Source: Enterobacteriaceae bacterium RIT691 (GTDB taxonomy: Bacteria > Pseudomonadota > Gammaproteobacteria > Enterobacterales > Enterobacteriaceae). Taken from it: a DNA stretch of 64,000 nt. The notes below the pieces were generated by a model. The model was not told the origin of the DNA. It ran no database searches and was given only the letters and a program-made list of their open reading frames with translations. The stretch is taken from positions 248,001 to 312,000 of the forward strand of contig WJYM01000003.1 of NCBI GenBank assembly GCA_009668205.1. Reading direction: 5' to 3'. The translations under genes were made by a program, and so were the position numbers. This document shows positions 19,658 to 28,896 of this stretch, in pieces (position 1 is the first letter of the stretch; each line of letters opens with the position of its first letter).

Positions 19658-20794
19658 GTGAAAATCCTTGTTGATGAAAATATGCCCTATGCCCGTGAGC
19701 TTTTCAGCCGCCTGGGTGATGTTAAGGCCGTGCCAGGCCGTCCGATCCCACACCAGGAGCTGGATGATGCCGATGCCTTAATGGTGCGTTCCGTCACCAA
19801 AGTGAACGAAGCGCTGCTGGCCGGAAAGGGGATTCAATTCGTGGGGACCGCGACGGCGGGCACCGATCATGTTGATGAGCCATGGCTGGCACAAGCCGGT
19901 ATCGGATTCTCCGCCGCGCCTGGCTGTAATGCGATTGCGGTGGTGGAATATGTGTTCTCCTCACTGCTGATGCTGGCAGAGCGTGACGGTTTTTCCCTTA
20001 GGGATCGTACCGTCGGGATTGTGGGCGTCGGTAACGTAGGCGGGCGTCTGCAAAAACGCTTTGAAGCGTTAGGGATCCGCACGCTGCTTTGCGATCCACC
20101 GCGCGCAGACCGTGGTGACGAAGGTGATTTCCTGGCGCTGGAGGAACTGGTGCAGGAAGCCGATATTCTGACTTTCCACACGCCGCTGTTTAAAGAGGGG
20201 GCTTACAAGTCGTTGCACCTTGCCGATGAAGCGCTGATTTCGCGTCTCAAACCTGGCGCTATTCTGATTAATGCGTGTCGCGGCCCGGTGGTGGATAACG
20301 CTGCGCTGTTGAAGTGCCTGAAGGCCGGGCAGAAACTGAGCGTGGTATTGGACGTTTGGGAACCCGAGCCTGATCTGAATACCGAACTGTTGAGGTTAGT
20401 GGATATCGGGACGGCTCATATTGCGGGCTATACGCTGGAAGGCAAAGCGCGCGGCACCACGCAGGTGTTTGAAGCGTACAGCAATTTTATCGGCAATCCA
20501 CAGCAGGTGGCTCTTGAGACGTTGTTGCCAGCGCCAGAGTTTGGCCGCATCACGCTACGCGGTAAGCTCGATCAGCCAACGCTGAAACGACTGGTGCATT
20601 TGGTGTATGATGTGCGCCGCGATGACGCGCCGCTGCGAAAAGTGGCAGGGATCCCGGGCGAATTCGACAAGCTGCGTAAAAACTACCTTGAGCGCCGCGA
20701 ATGGTCTTCGCTGAATGTTCTGTGCGACGACGCACAAACAGCAGAGCTGCTGAAAAAAATAGGCTTTAACGCCGTTCATCACGCCGCTCATTAA
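19658..20794 (+). CDS. pdxB: PdxB, erythronate-4-phosphate dehydrogenase
   Basis: 378 residues from the GTG at 19658, matching E. coli PdxB and its N-terminus [12 protein letters not shown]. The D-2-hydroxyacid dehydrogenase NAD loop is [13 protein letters not shown]; the catalytic Arg is in [10 protein letters not shown] and the catalytic His in HIAGYTLEG. The C-terminal dimerization domain (about 290-378) contains [24 protein letters not shown]. It oxidizes 4-phosphoerythronate in the DXP-dependent route to pyridoxal phosphate. An in-frame extension to 19565 is open but lacks conservation. It heads the pdxB-usg-truA group. Confidence 0.96.
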   Translation: MKILVDENMPYARELFSRLGDVKAVPGRPIPHQELDDADALMVRSVTKVNEALLAGKGIQFVGTATAGTDHVDEPWLAQAGIGFSAAPGCNAIAVVEYVFSSLLMLAERDGFSLRDRTVGIVGVGNVGGRLQKRFEALGIRTLLCDPPRADRGDEGDFLALEELVQEADILTFHTPLFKEGAYKSLHLADEALISRLKPGAILINACRGPVVDNAALLKCLKAGQKLSVVLDVWEPEPDLNTELLRLVDIGTAHIAGYTLEGKARGTTQVFEAYSNFIGNPQQVALETLLPAPEFGRITLRGKLDQPTLKRLVHLVYDVRRDDAPLRKVAGIPGEFDKLRKNYLERREWSSLNVLCDDAQTAELLKKIGFNAVHHAAH

Positions 20795-20808
20795 TGTCTT
20801 CTTAATAC

Positions 20809-20843
20809 GTGCCGTCAGATACTCTGGCGGCACGGCTATTTTA
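20809..20843 (+). terminator. Attenuator-like hairpin between pdxB and usg
   Basis: GTGCCG-T-CAGA (20809-20819) pairs with TCTG-G-CGGCAC (20823-20833), followed by GGCTATTTTATTT. The interrupted T tract suggests partial termination rather than a full stop, letting usg and truA be expressed at a lower level than pdxB. Confidence 0.6.
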
Positions 20844-20861
20844 TTTCTGGAGTAAACCACC

Positions 20862-21875
20862 ATGTCTGAAGGCTGGAATATTGCCGTACTGGGCGCAACG
20901 GGCGCTGTAGGCCATGCTCTGTTTGAAACGCTGGCGGAGCGTCAGTTCCCGGTGGGTGACCTGTATGGTCTGGCGCGTAGCGAAAGTGCGGGTGAGACCC
21001 TGCGTTTCGAAGGGAAAACCGTGCGCGTGCAGGATGTCGCTGAATTTGACTGGACCCAGGTGCAGTTAGCGTTCTTTGCCGCCGGTGCGGAAGCGTCGGC
21101 AGCCTGGGCTGATGAAGCCACAAACGCAGGCTGTCTGGTTATTGATTTGAGCGGGTTTTTCGCGCTTGAGCCAGACGTGCCGCTGGTTGTGCCGGACGTG
21201 AACCCGTTTGTGCTGGATGAGTACCGCAACCGCAATATCGTTGCCGTCCCGGACAGCCTGACCAGCCAGATGCTGGTGGCGTTGAAACCCCTGATTGATG
21301 TCGGTGGCCTGTCGCGTATCAGCGTGACAAACCTGATGTCGGCGTCTGCGCAGGGCAAGAAAGCGGTGGATGCCCTGGCGGGTCAAAGCGCCAAATTGCT
21401 GAACGGCATTCCAATTGATGAAGACGATTTCTTCGGCCAACAGCTGGCGTTCAACGTGCTGCCGATGCTGCCGGATCGTGAAGGCAGCGTGGCAGAAGAG
21501 CGTCGTATCGTGGAACAAACGCGAAAAATCCTGCAGGACGAAGGGCTGATGGTTTCGGCAAACTGTGTGCGCGCCCCGGTGTTCTATGGCCATGCGCAGA
21601 TGGTGAGCTTTGAAGCAATGCGCCCACTGGCGGCAGAAGAAGCTCGTGATGCTTTTGCTCGTGCAGAAGATATCACGCTGTCTGAAGAGCAGGAGTTCCC
21701 GACGCAGGTGGGTGACGCTTCCGGCAGTGCGCATCTGTCTGTGGGATGTGTGCGTAACGATTACGGTATGCCAGAGCAGATCCAGTTCTGGTCAGTGGCC
21801 GATAACGTTCGTTTCGGCGGCGCGCTGATGGCCGTGAAAATCGCTGAGAAACTGGTTCAGGAGTATATGTACTGA
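20862..21875 (+). CDS. usg: Usg, aspartate-semialdehyde dehydrogenase paralogue
   Basis: 337 residues, equal to E. coli Usg. N-terminal NAD(P)-binding motif [13 protein letters not shown] and the ASADH dimerization domain are clear. The segment that holds the catalytic cysteine in true ASADH (NCS/T..QM) reads [12 protein letters not shown], with no cysteine, so the protein should lack normal ASADH activity. Its role is unknown. It is cotranscribed with truA (TGATG overlap). Confidence 0.93.
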   Translation: MSEGWNIAVLGATGAVGHALFETLAERQFPVGDLYGLARSESAGETLRFEGKTVRVQDVAEFDWTQVQLAFFAAGAEASAAWADEATNAGCLVIDLSGFFALEPDVPLVVPDVNPFVLDEYRNRNIVAVPDSLTSQMLVALKPLIDVGGLSRISVTNLMSASAQGKKAVDALAGQSAKLLNGIPIDEDDFFGQQLAFNVLPMLPDREGSVAEERRIVEQTRKILQDEGLMVSANCVRAPVFYGHAQMVSFEAMRPLAAEEARDAFARAEDITLSEEQEFPTQVGDASGSAHLSVGCVRNDYGMPEQIQFWSVADNVRFGGALMAVKIAEKLVQEYMY

Positions 21876-22687
21876 TGTCTGAAGTGGAATCGCTGCCACG
21901 CTTTAAAATCGCGCTCGGTATCGAGTACGACGGCAGCAAATACTACGGCTGGCAGCGTCAAAACGAAGTGCGCAGCGTGCAGGAGAAGCTTGAAAAAGCG
22001 CTCTCTAAAGTGGCGAATGAGCCGATTAATGTGCTTTGCGCAGGGCGTACCGATGCCGGCGTTCATGGCACCGGTCAGGTCGTGCATTTTGAAACGAGTG
22101 CCGACCGTAAAGATGCGGCGTGGACGCTCGGGGCAAATGCGAATTTGCCTGGAGACATTGCGGTGCGTTGGGTTAAACATGTGCCCGACGATTTTCACGC
22201 ACGTTTCAGTGCCACCGCGCGCCGTTACCGCTACGTCATCTACAATCATCGTCTGCGTCCGGCCGTGTTAAGTCAGGGCGTGACGCATTATCACCAGCCG
22301 CTGGATGCTGAGCGTATGCAACGCGCCGCGCAAAGCCTGCTGGGTGAGAATGACTTTACGTCGTTTCGTGCGGTGCAGTGCCAGTCGCGCACCCCGTGGC
22401 GAAACGTGATGCACATTAACGTTGAACGTTACGGTGCTTACGTGATGGTGGATATCAAGGCTAACGCCTTTGTACATCATATGGTGCGGAATATCGTCGG
22501 CAGCCTGATGGAAGTGGGCGCCGGAAACCAGCCGGAGAGCTGGATGGCCGATTTACTGGCCGCAAAGGACAGAACGCTTGCCGCTGCGACGGCAAAAGCG
22601 GAAGGGCTGTATCTCGTTTCAGTCGATTATCCGGAACGGTTCGACCTTCCTAAGCTACCTATGGGCCCGCTGTTTCTGGCGGACTGA
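21875..22687 (+). CDS. truA: TruA, tRNA pseudouridine(38-40) synthase
   Basis: 270 residues (E. coli 270). Conserved [12 protein letters not shown], the catalytic Asp in [17 protein letters not shown], and the C-terminal [18 protein letters not shown]. It makes pseudouridine at positions 38-40 of the anticodon stem-loop. Its ATG overlaps the usg stop. The next gene, dedA, starts 26 bases downstream. Confidence 0.97.
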   Translation: MSEVESLPRFKIALGIEYDGSKYYGWQRQNEVRSVQEKLEKALSKVANEPINVLCAGRTDAGVHGTGQVVHFETSADRKDAAWTLGANANLPGDIAVRWVKHVPDDFHARFSATARRYRYVIYNHRLRPAVLSQGVTHYHQPLDAERMQRAAQSLLGENDFTSFRAVQCQSRTPWRNVMHINVERYGAYVMVDIKANAFVHHMVRNIVGSLMEVGAGNQPESWMADLLAAKDRTLAAATAKAEGLYLVSVDYPERFDLPKLPMGPLFLAD

Positions 22688-22713
22688 GTGCAGATAATTA
22701 AGGTTAAGGCATT

Positions 22714-23382
22714 ATGGATCTGATTCGCTTTCTGATTGATTTTATTCTGCACATTGACGTGCACCTGGCGGAACTGGTCGCGCAGTACGGCGTCTGGGTG
22801 TATGCCATTTTGTTCCTGATTCTGTTCTGTGAAACCGGTCTGGTGGTGACGCCGTTCCTGCCGGGTGATTCTCTGCTGTTTGTGGCGGGGGCGCTGGCGG
22901 CACTTCCAACTAACGATCTGAACGTGCATCTGATGGTCGTACTCATGCTCATTGCCGCGATTGTGGGTGATGCAGTGAACTACACCATTGGGCGTTTATT
23001 CGGTGAGAAGCTTTTCAGTAACCCGAATTCCAGGATTTTCCGTCGTAGCTACCTCGACAAAACCCATCAGTTCTACGAAAAACACGGCGGCAAAACGATT
23101 ATCCTGGCCCGTTTTGTGCCGATCGTCCGAACCTTCGCGCCGTTTGTGGCGGGAATGGGGCATATGTCCTATCGTCATTTTGCTGCCTATAACGTGGCTG
23201 GCGCGCTGCTGTGGGTGCTGCTGTTTACCTACGCGGGCTATCTGTTTGGCGATCTGCCTATCGTTCAGGAAAACCTGAAACTGCTGATCGTGGCAATTAT
23301 TGTCCTTTCCGTATTGCCTGGCGTGATTGAAGTTATTCGCCATAAGCGCGCGGCGGCAAAACAGGCAAAACAGACAAAATAA
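22714..23382 (+). CDS. dedA: DedA-family membrane protein
   Basis: 222 residues (E. coli 219). DedA signatures are [23 protein letters not shown], the re-entrant acidic/arginine motif [13 protein letters not shown] and the [20 protein letters not shown] segment. DedA-family proteins are inner-membrane transporters or flippases connected with undecaprenyl phosphate recycling and membrane-potential maintenance; the role of this paralogue is not specified. It ends in a basic tail ([12 protein letters not shown]). Confidence 0.93.
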   Translation: MDLIRFLIDFILHIDVHLAELVAQYGVWVYAILFLILFCETGLVVTPFLPGDSLLFVAGALAALPTNDLNVHLMVVLMLIAAIVGDAVNYTIGRLFGEKLFSNPNSRIFRRSYLDKTHQFYEKHGGKTIILARFVPIVRTFAPFVAGMGHMSYRHFAAYNVAGALLWVLLFTYAGYLFGDLPIVQENLKLLIVAIIVLSVLPGVIEVIRHKRAAAKQAKQTK

Positions 23383-23389
23383 AGCAACA

Positions 23390-23453
23390 GAGCCCGGACA
23401 ATGGCTTAAAGTGGCACCGGTACGACCACTTTTTTATCCCATGTTCAGGGCTC
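23390..23453 (+). terminator. Nested hairpins between dedA and accD
   Basis: An inner hairpin AAAGTGG (23408-23414) / CCACTTT (23426-23432) with a T run is a normal terminator for dedA. An outer pair GAGCCC (23390-23395) / GGGCTC (23448-23453), extended by GGACAATGG/CCATGTTC, encloses it, making a long compound stem-loop. Confidence 0.65.
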
Positions 23454-23561
23454 TTATGTTTTAATGTGCAACATTTCATGGTCTGTAAGCCCTAAAAATG
23501 GCATTATTCGCCGCTTACAGCAAAAACTGGCAACGACCAGGTTCTGGCAGAAAGGTTATCA

Positions 23562-24476
23562 ATGAGCTGGATTGAACGAATTAAAAGCAACATAGCCCCC
23601 ACCCGTAAGGCGAGCATTCCTGAAGGGGTATGGACCAAGTGTGACAGCTGCGGACAGGTTTTGTACCGCGCCGAGCTGGAACGCAACCTGGAGGTTTGCC
23701 CTAAGTGCGATCACCATATGCGTATGTCGGCGCGCAATCGCCTGCATAGCCTGATGGACGAAGGCTCTCTGGTGGAACTGGGTAGCGAACTTGAGCCGAA
23801 AGATCTGCTGAAGTTCCGTGACTCCAAAAAGTACAAAGATCGCCTGGCCTCTGCGCAGAAAGAAACGGGCGAGAAAGACGCTCTGGTGGTGATGAAAGGC
23901 ACGCTGTTTGACATGCCGGTTGTCGCTGCGGCGTTTGAGTTCTCCTTCATGGGCGGGTCGATGGGCTCCGTCGTCGGTGCTCGTTTCGTCCGCGCGGTAG
24001 AGCATGCGCTGGAAAACAACTGCCCGATGATCTGTTTCTCCGCATCCGGTGGTGCGCGTATGCAGGAAGCGCTGATGTCGCTGATGCAGATGGCGAAAAC
24101 CTCTGCGGCGCTGGCGAAACTGCAGGAACGCGGTCTGCCGTACATTTCCGTGCTGACCGACCCAACCATGGGTGGCGTGTCTGCAAGCTTCGCGATGCTG
24201 GGCGACCTCAATATCGCTGAGCCAAAAGCCCTGATCGGTTTTGCCGGTCCTCGTGTTATTGAGCAGACCGTGCGTGAAAAACTGCCGCCAGGCTTCCAGC
24301 GCAGTGAATTCCTGATTGAAAAAGGCGCGATTGATATGATCGTCCGTCGTCCGGAAATGCGCTTCAAACTTGCCAGTATCCTGGCGAAGTTAATGAATCT
24401 CCCGGCACCGAATCCGGATGCGCCGCGTGAAGACGTGGTGGTACCGCCGGTACCGGATCAGGAGCCTGAGGCCTGA
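23562..24476 (+). CDS. accD: AccD, acetyl-CoA carboxylase carboxyltransferase beta subunit
   Basis: 304 residues, as in E. coli. The N-terminal zinc finger is Cys27, Cys30, Cys46 and Cys49; the crotonase-like carboxyltransferase core has [16 protein letters not shown] and the [18 protein letters not shown] oxyanion region. It transfers carboxyl from biotin to acetyl-CoA with AccA. Its zinc finger also binds nucleic acid in E. coli. It is separated from dedA by 179 bases containing the nested hairpins and probably its own promoter. Confidence 0.98.
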   Translation: MSWIERIKSNIAPTRKASIPEGVWTKCDSCGQVLYRAELERNLEVCPKCDHHMRMSARNRLHSLMDEGSLVELGSELEPKDLLKFRDSKKYKDRLASAQKETGEKDALVVMKGTLFDMPVVAAAFEFSFMGGSMGSVVGARFVRAVEHALENNCPMICFSASGGARMQEALMSLMQMAKTSAALAKLQERGLPYISVLTDPTMGGVSASFAMLGDLNIAEPKALIGFAGPRVIEQTVREKLPPGFQRSEFLIEKGAIDMIVRRPEMRFKLASILAKLMNLPAPNPDAPREDVVVPPVPDQEPEA

Positions 24477-24483
24477 TAAATTC

Positions 24484-24517
24484 AAAAAGGGCAGGGCCAA
24501 ACGGCGCTGCCCTTTTT
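24484..24517 (+). terminator. Rho-independent terminator after accD
   Basis: GGGCAG (24489-24494) pairs with CTGCCC (24507-24512), with an inner GCC/GGC pair, followed by five T residues; A residues upstream of the stem make it partly bidirectional. Confidence 0.85.
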
Positions 24518-24549
24518 GCTTATGTTAACCGTTAAGAGTCGCGGGTATC

Positions 24550-25818
24550 ATGGAAAAAGAAACTACGCCAATCGCCACGTCGCCCTTAGCCACGTGGCTT
24601 TCTTATCTTGAACATCTGCACACCAAAACCATCGACCTTGGCCTGGCTCGCGTCAGCGACGTCGGCGCGCGTATGGGTGTGCTGAAACCTGCACCGTTTG
24701 TCTTTACGGTGGCAGGCACCAACGGGAAAGGCACCACCTGCCGTACGCTGGAAGCGATGCTCACCGCCGCCGGGTATAAAGTCGGCGTATACAGTTCACC
24801 GCATTTGGTGCGTTACACCGAGCGCGTACGCGTGCAGGGTGCCGAACTGGCTGAATCCGCACACGCGGCCTCCTTTGCCGAAATCGAAAAAGCGCGGCAA
24901 GACATTTCCCTGACCTATTTTGAATTTGGCACGCTCTCCGCGCTGTGGCTGTTTAAACAGGCGCAGCTGGATGTGGTGATTCTGGAAGTCGGCCTTGGCG
25001 GGCGTCTGGATGCAACCAACATTGTCGATGCTGACGTGGCGGTCGTTACCAGCATCGCGCTGGATCACACCGACTGGCTGGGGCCGGACCGGGAGAGTAT
25101 TGGCCGTGAAAAAGCCGGCGTCTTCCGCGGCGGTAAACCGGCGATAGTCGGTGAGCCGGATATGCCGCAGACCATTGCTGACGTTGCGGATGAAAAAGGG
25201 GCGCAGCTGTTACGTCGCGGTGTGGACTGGAATTACGTGGTGCAGGACAACAGCTGGACGTTCAGTGACGCCAAAGGTGAGCTGTCAGGGCTTTCCCTGC
25301 CTCAGGTTCCACAGCCTAACGCGGCCACTGCATTGGCGGCACTGCGTGCAAGCGGGCTGAAGGTGAGCGAGCAGGCTCTCCGCGACGGGATTAAAAATGC
25401 GCTTCTTCCGGGTCGTTTCCAGATTGTGAGTGAAGCACCCCGTCTGATTCTGGATGTCGCCCACAATCCCCACGCAGCGGCTTATCTGGCGGAACGTCTG
25501 AAATCACAGCCGACCCAAGGGCGCACGCTCGCGGTGATTGGTATGCTGCACGATAAAGACATTGCAGGCACTTTGGCTTGTTTATCCGGCGTGGTAGAAA
25601 GTTGGTACTGTGCGCCGCTGGAAGGCCCGCGTGGTGCCACCGCACAACAGCTGGTGGAACATTTGCGCGAAGGTGCAGTCTATGACACTGTAGCGCAGGC
25701 GTGGCACGCCGCGATGGCGGATGCACGGCCGGAAGATACGGTGCTGGTGTGTGGCTCATTCCACACGGTAGCGCATGTTATGGAAGAGATGGACGCGGGG
25801 AAAACCGGTGGCGAGTAA
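24550..25818 (+). CDS. folC: FolC, dihydrofolate synthase / folylpolyglutamate synthase
   Basis: 422 residues, as in E. coli. ATP-binding P-loop TVAGTNGKGTTCRTLE, the Mur-ligase-like YSSPHLVRYTERVRV, EVGLGGRLDATN and the C-terminal LDVAHNPHAA motifs are all present. It adds glutamate to dihydropteroate and then to tetrahydrofolate. Its end overlaps the dedD start by 11 bases. Confidence 0.97.
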   Translation: MEKETTPIATSPLATWLSYLEHLHTKTIDLGLARVSDVGARMGVLKPAPFVFTVAGTNGKGTTCRTLEAMLTAAGYKVGVYSSPHLVRYTERVRVQGAELAESAHAASFAEIEKARQDISLTYFEFGTLSALWLFKQAQLDVVILEVGLGGRLDATNIVDADVAVVTSIALDHTDWLGPDRESIGREKAGVFRGGKPAIVGEPDMPQTIADVADEKGAQLLRRGVDWNYVVQDNSWTFSDAKGELSGLSLPQVPQPNAATALAALRASGLKVSEQALRDGIKNALLPGRFQIVSEAPRLILDVAHNPHAAAYLAERLKSQPTQGRTLAVIGMLHDKDIAGTLACLSGVVESWYCAPLEGPRGATAQQLVEHLREGAVYDTVAQAWHAAMADARPEDTVLVCGSFHTVAHVMEEMDAGKTGGE

Positions 25819-26527
25819 GTTTCAGAATCGTTTAGTCGGAACCATTGCGCTGGTCGCGCTGGGGGTCATTGTGCTCCCAGGGCTGCTGGATGGGCAGAAA
25901 AAGCATTATCAGGATGAGTTCGCGGCGATCCCGCTGGTGCCAAAACCTGGCGACAAAGATGAGCCAGATATGCTGCCCGCGGTGAATCAGGCGCTCCCGG
26001 CTCAGCCGCCGGAAGGCGCGGCGGAAGAAGTGAGGGCCGGTGATGCTGCGGCTCCAACCCTGGATGCCTCTCGCTATGCGGCCAATAACGGCGGCAATGA
26101 CGTTGATGACAATGGGCAGCCGGTACAGCCGCCGAAACCTGTTGCGGCCAAACCGCAGGCCCAGGTTCAGCAAGCGGCCCCGGTAAAACCTCAGCGCGAT
26201 CCTGCGCCTCAGCAACAGGCTGCAGCCGTTCCGTTCCAACAGGCACCGGGGGCTGTTGAAGAAAAGCCAGTCGCTACGCCAACGGGCAAAGCGTACGTGG
26301 TACAGCTCGGTGCGCTGAAAAACGCAGATAAAGTCAATGAAATCGTTGGTAAACTTCGTGGTGCGGGTTATCGCGTCTACACGTCGCCTTCCACCCCAGT
26401 TCAGGGTAAAATCACCCGGATTCTGGTCGGGCCGGATGCGTCGAAAGACAAGATGAAAGGCTCGCTCGGCGAACTGAAGCAGATCTCCGGCCTGAATGGC
26501 GTGGTGATGGGCTTTACGCCAAACTAA
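25808..26527 (+). CDS. dedD: DedD, SPOR-domain cell division protein
   Basis: 239 residues from GTG at 25808, giving the conserved start MASKFQNRLVGTI. One N-terminal membrane helix (IALVALGVIVLPGLL) is followed by a long Pro/Ala/Gln-rich periplasmic linker (about 90-165) and a C-terminal SPOR domain (AYVVQLGALKNADKVNEIVGKLRGAGYRVY) that binds denuded septal glycan. It is about 19 residues longer than E. coli DedD; the extra length is in the linker, which differs from the K-12 version. It overlaps folC. Confidence 0.94.
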   Translation: MASKFQNRLVGTIALVALGVIVLPGLLDGQKKHYQDEFAAIPLVPKPGDKDEPDMLPAVNQALPAQPPEGAAEEVRAGDAAAPTLDASRYAANNGGNDVDDNGQPVQPPKPVAAKPQAQVQQAAPVKPQRDPAPQQQAAAVPFQQAPGAVEEKPVATPTGKAYVVQLGALKNADKVNEIVGKLRGAGYRVYTSPSTPVQGKITRILVGPDASKDKMKGSLGELKQISGLNGVVMGFTPN

Positions 26528-26535
26528 GCGTTAAT

Positions 26536-26561
26536 GCCCGGTCGTTTAGCGACAACCGGGC
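26536..26561. repeat. GC hairpin downstream of dedD
   Basis: GCCCGGT (26536-26542) pairs with ACCGGGC (26555-26561) over a 12-base loop, REP-like and without a T tract. The following 240 bases before cvpA contain further short stems: CACCCAA/TTGGGTG near 26590-26610 and GCTCAA/TTGAGC near 26650-26684, the latter followed by ATTTTTT, a possible terminator. Confidence 0.6.
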
Positions 26562-26729
26562 AGGCTTCTTCGCCTGACGCTAAGCCGTATCACCCAATCA
26601 AGTTGGGTGTTAATAACACTATCGATGGAAATCGGTGTGACTGAAAAACGCTCAAAAGCGTTAAAAGTCCGGGTGGCGTTGAGCATTTTTTCAGCGCCAT
26701 TTTTATTTGTGCGGGGAATGGAAATCCCT

Positions 26730-26745
26730 ACGCAAACGTTTTCTT
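26730..26745. promoter_or_regulatory. PurR operator upstream of cvpA-purF
   Basis: ACGCAAACGTTTTCTT matches the PurR box consensus ACGCAAACGTTTTCNT. A -10-like TAGAAT is at 26753-26758. The position matches the known purine-repressed promoter of cvpA-purF in E. coli. Confidence 0.88.
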
Positions 26746-26801
26746 TTTCTGTTAGAATTCGCCCCGAACTGGATGACAGGGCGTAAAATCGTGGGACAAC
26801 T

Positions 26802-27290
26802 ATGGTCTGGATTGATTACGCCATCATTGCGGTGATAGGTTTTTCCTGTTTGGTAAGCCTTATCCGCGGCTTTGTTCGTGAAGCATTGTCACTGGTAACC
26901 TGGGGTTGTGCCTTCTTCGTTGCCAGTCACTACTACACTTACCTGTCTGTCTGGTTTACGGGCTTTGAAGACGAACTGGTTCGAAACGGGATTGCTATCG
27001 CGCTGCTGTTTGTCGCGACGCTTCTGGTCGGTGCTATCGTTAACTATGTTATCGGGCAACTGGTCGAGAAAACCGGACTGTCAGGAACTGACAGGGTACT
27101 GGGGATCTGTTTTGGTGCGCTGCGTGGGGTGTTGATTGTGGCGGCCATCCTTTTCTTCCTGGATACTTTTACCGGCTTTTCCAAAAGCGACGACTGGCAG
27201 AAGTCGCAGCTTATCCCGCAGTTCAGCGTCGTCATCAGAATGTTTTTTGACTATCTGCAAAGCTCGTCGAGTTTCTTGCCCAAAGCATAA
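26802..27290 (+). CDS. cvpA: CvpA, colicin V production protein
   Basis: 162 residues, as in E. coli. Four hydrophobic segments, with the CvpA family sequence WIDYAIIAVIGFSCLVSLIRGFVREALSL at the N-terminus. Inner-membrane protein needed for colicin V export and linked to envelope homeostasis; mechanism unknown. First gene of the PurR-controlled cvpA-purF operon; purF follows 33 bases later. Confidence 0.95.
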   Translation: MVWIDYAIIAVIGFSCLVSLIRGFVREALSLVTWGCAFFVASHYYTYLSVWFTGFEDELVRNGIAIALLFVATLLVGAIVNYVIGQLVEKTGLSGTDRVLGICFGALRGVLIVAAILFFLDTFTGFSKSDDWQKSQLIPQFSVVIRMFFDYLQSSSSFLPKA

Positions 27291-27323
27291 GCTTTGGGGA
27301 GTTCTGAACGAGGAAAATGACGT

Positions 27324-28841
27324 ATGTGCGGTATTGTCGGTATCGCCGGTGTTATGCCGGTAAACCAGTCGATTTATGACGCGTTGTCGGTGCTTCAGCA
27401 CCGTGGTCAGGATGCCGCTGGCATCATCACCATCGATGCAAACAATTGCTTCCGTTTGCGTAAAGCCAATGGTCTGGTGAACGATGTATTTAGCGCCGTG
27501 CATATGCAGCGTCTGCAGGGCAATATGGGTATCGGCCATGTGCGTTACCCGACGGCTGGCAGCTCCAGTGCTTCTGAAGCCCAGCCGTTTTACGTTAACT
27601 CTCCGTACGGCATCACTCTGGCGCACAATGGCAATCTGACGAATGCCCATGAGCTGCGTAAAAAGCTGTTTGAAGAGAAACGCCGTCACATCAACACCAC
27701 GTCTGATTCAGAAATTCTGCTCAATATCTTCGCTAGCGAGCTGGATAACTTCCGCCATTACCCGCTGGAAGCCGACAACATTTTTGCCGCGATCGCCGCA
27801 ACCAACCGTCAGATTCGCGGTGCATACGCCTGCGTGGCGATGATTATCGGCCATGGCATGGTGGCGTTCCGCGACCCGAATGGTATTCGTCCATTGGTGC
27901 TCGGTAAACGTGATGTGGGTGATGGCCGTACGGAATATATGGTGGCTTCCGAGAGCGTGGCGCTGGATACCCTTGGCTTCGAATTCCTGCGTGATGTGGC
28001 GCCGGGTGAAGCGGTTTACATTACCGAAAAAGGCCAGCTGTTCACGCGCCAGTGTGCGGATAACCCGGTCAGCAATCCTTGTCTGTTTGAATATGTTTAC
28101 TTTGCGCGCCCGGATTCGTTCATCGATAAAATTTCCGTGTACAGTGCCCGCGTGAACATGGGGACCAAGCTCGGCGAGAAGATCGCTCGCGAGTGGGAAG
28201 ATCTGGATATTGACGTGGTGATCCCTATCCCGGAAACCTCTTGCGATATCGCTCTGGAGATCGCCCGCATTCTCGGCAAGCCTTACCGTCAGGGGTTTGT
28301 GAAAAACCGCTACGTGGGCCGAACCTTTATCATGCCGGGCCAGCACTTGCGCCGTAAATCGGTGCGCCGGAAGCTGAATGCGAACCGCGCCGAATTCCGC
28401 GATAAAAACGTGCTGCTGGTGGATGACTCTATCGTTCGTGGCACGACGTCAGAGCAGATTATTGAAATGGCCCGTGAAGCCGGAGCGAAGAAGGTATATC
28501 TCGCGTCTGCGGCACCGGAAATTCGCTTCCCGAACGTCTATGGTATCGATATGCCAAGCGCAACGGAGCTGATTGCTCACGGTCGGGAAGTGGATGAAAT
28601 CCGGCAGATCATCGGCGCCGATGGCCTGATTTTCCAGGACCTCAACGATCTTATTGAAGCGGTTCGCGCGGAGAATCCGGATATTCAGCAGTTCGAATGC
28701 TCGGTGTTTAACGGCGTCTACGTGACCAAAGATGTTAACCAGCAATACCTGGATTACCTCGACACGCTGCGTAATGACGATGCGAAAGCCGTTCAGCGTC
28801 AGACCGAAGTAGAAAACCTCGAGATGCACAACGAAGGGTAA
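27324..28841 (+). CDS. purF: PurF, amidophosphoribosyltransferase
   Basis: 505 residues, as in E. coli. The N-terminal nucleophile Cys directly follows the initiator Met ([10 protein letters not shown]), typical of Ntn glutamine amidotransferases. The glutaminase domain runs to about residue 235; the PRTase domain has the PRPP loop [14 protein letters not shown]. It commits PRPP to purine synthesis as phosphoribosylamine. Controlled by the PurR box upstream of cvpA. A strong terminator follows, and in K-12 ubiX would be next; here island 2 intervenes. Confidence 0.98.
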   Translation: MCGIVGIAGVMPVNQSIYDALSVLQHRGQDAAGIITIDANNCFRLRKANGLVNDVFSAVHMQRLQGNMGIGHVRYPTAGSSSASEAQPFYVNSPYGITLAHNGNLTNAHELRKKLFEEKRRHINTTSDSEILLNIFASELDNFRHYPLEADNIFAAIAATNRQIRGAYACVAMIIGHGMVAFRDPNGIRPLVLGKRDVGDGRTEYMVASESVALDTLGFEFLRDVAPGEAVYITEKGQLFTRQCADNPVSNPCLFEYVYFARPDSFIDKISVYSARVNMGTKLGEKIAREWEDLDIDVVIPIPETSCDIALEIARILGKPYRQGFVKNRYVGRTFIMPGQHLRRKSVRRKLNANRAEFRDKNVLLVDDSIVRGTTSEQIIEMAREAGAKKVYLASAAPEIRFPNVYGIDMPSATELIAHGREVDEIRQIIGADGLIFQDLNDLIEAVRAENPDIQQFECSVFNGVYVTKDVNQQYLDYLDTLRNDDAKAVQRQTEVENLEMHNEG

Positions 28842-28853
28842 TACCGTCTCCAC

Positions 28854-28890
28854 ACCGGAGGAGGGCGCGATGCCATCCTCCGGTTTTCTC
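28854..28890 (+). terminator. Rho-independent terminator after purF
   Basis: ACCGGAGGA (28854-28862) pairs with TCCTCCGGT (28876-28884), followed by TTTCTCTTTT. It also marks the boundary between the purF operon and the second carbohydrate island. Confidence 0.88.
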
Positions 28891-28896
28891 TTTTGC

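Noticed and set aside
28854-28890. Bidirectional terminator for purF and the GH127 operon
   Set aside because: On the minus strand no T tract follows the stem, so it should serve purF only.
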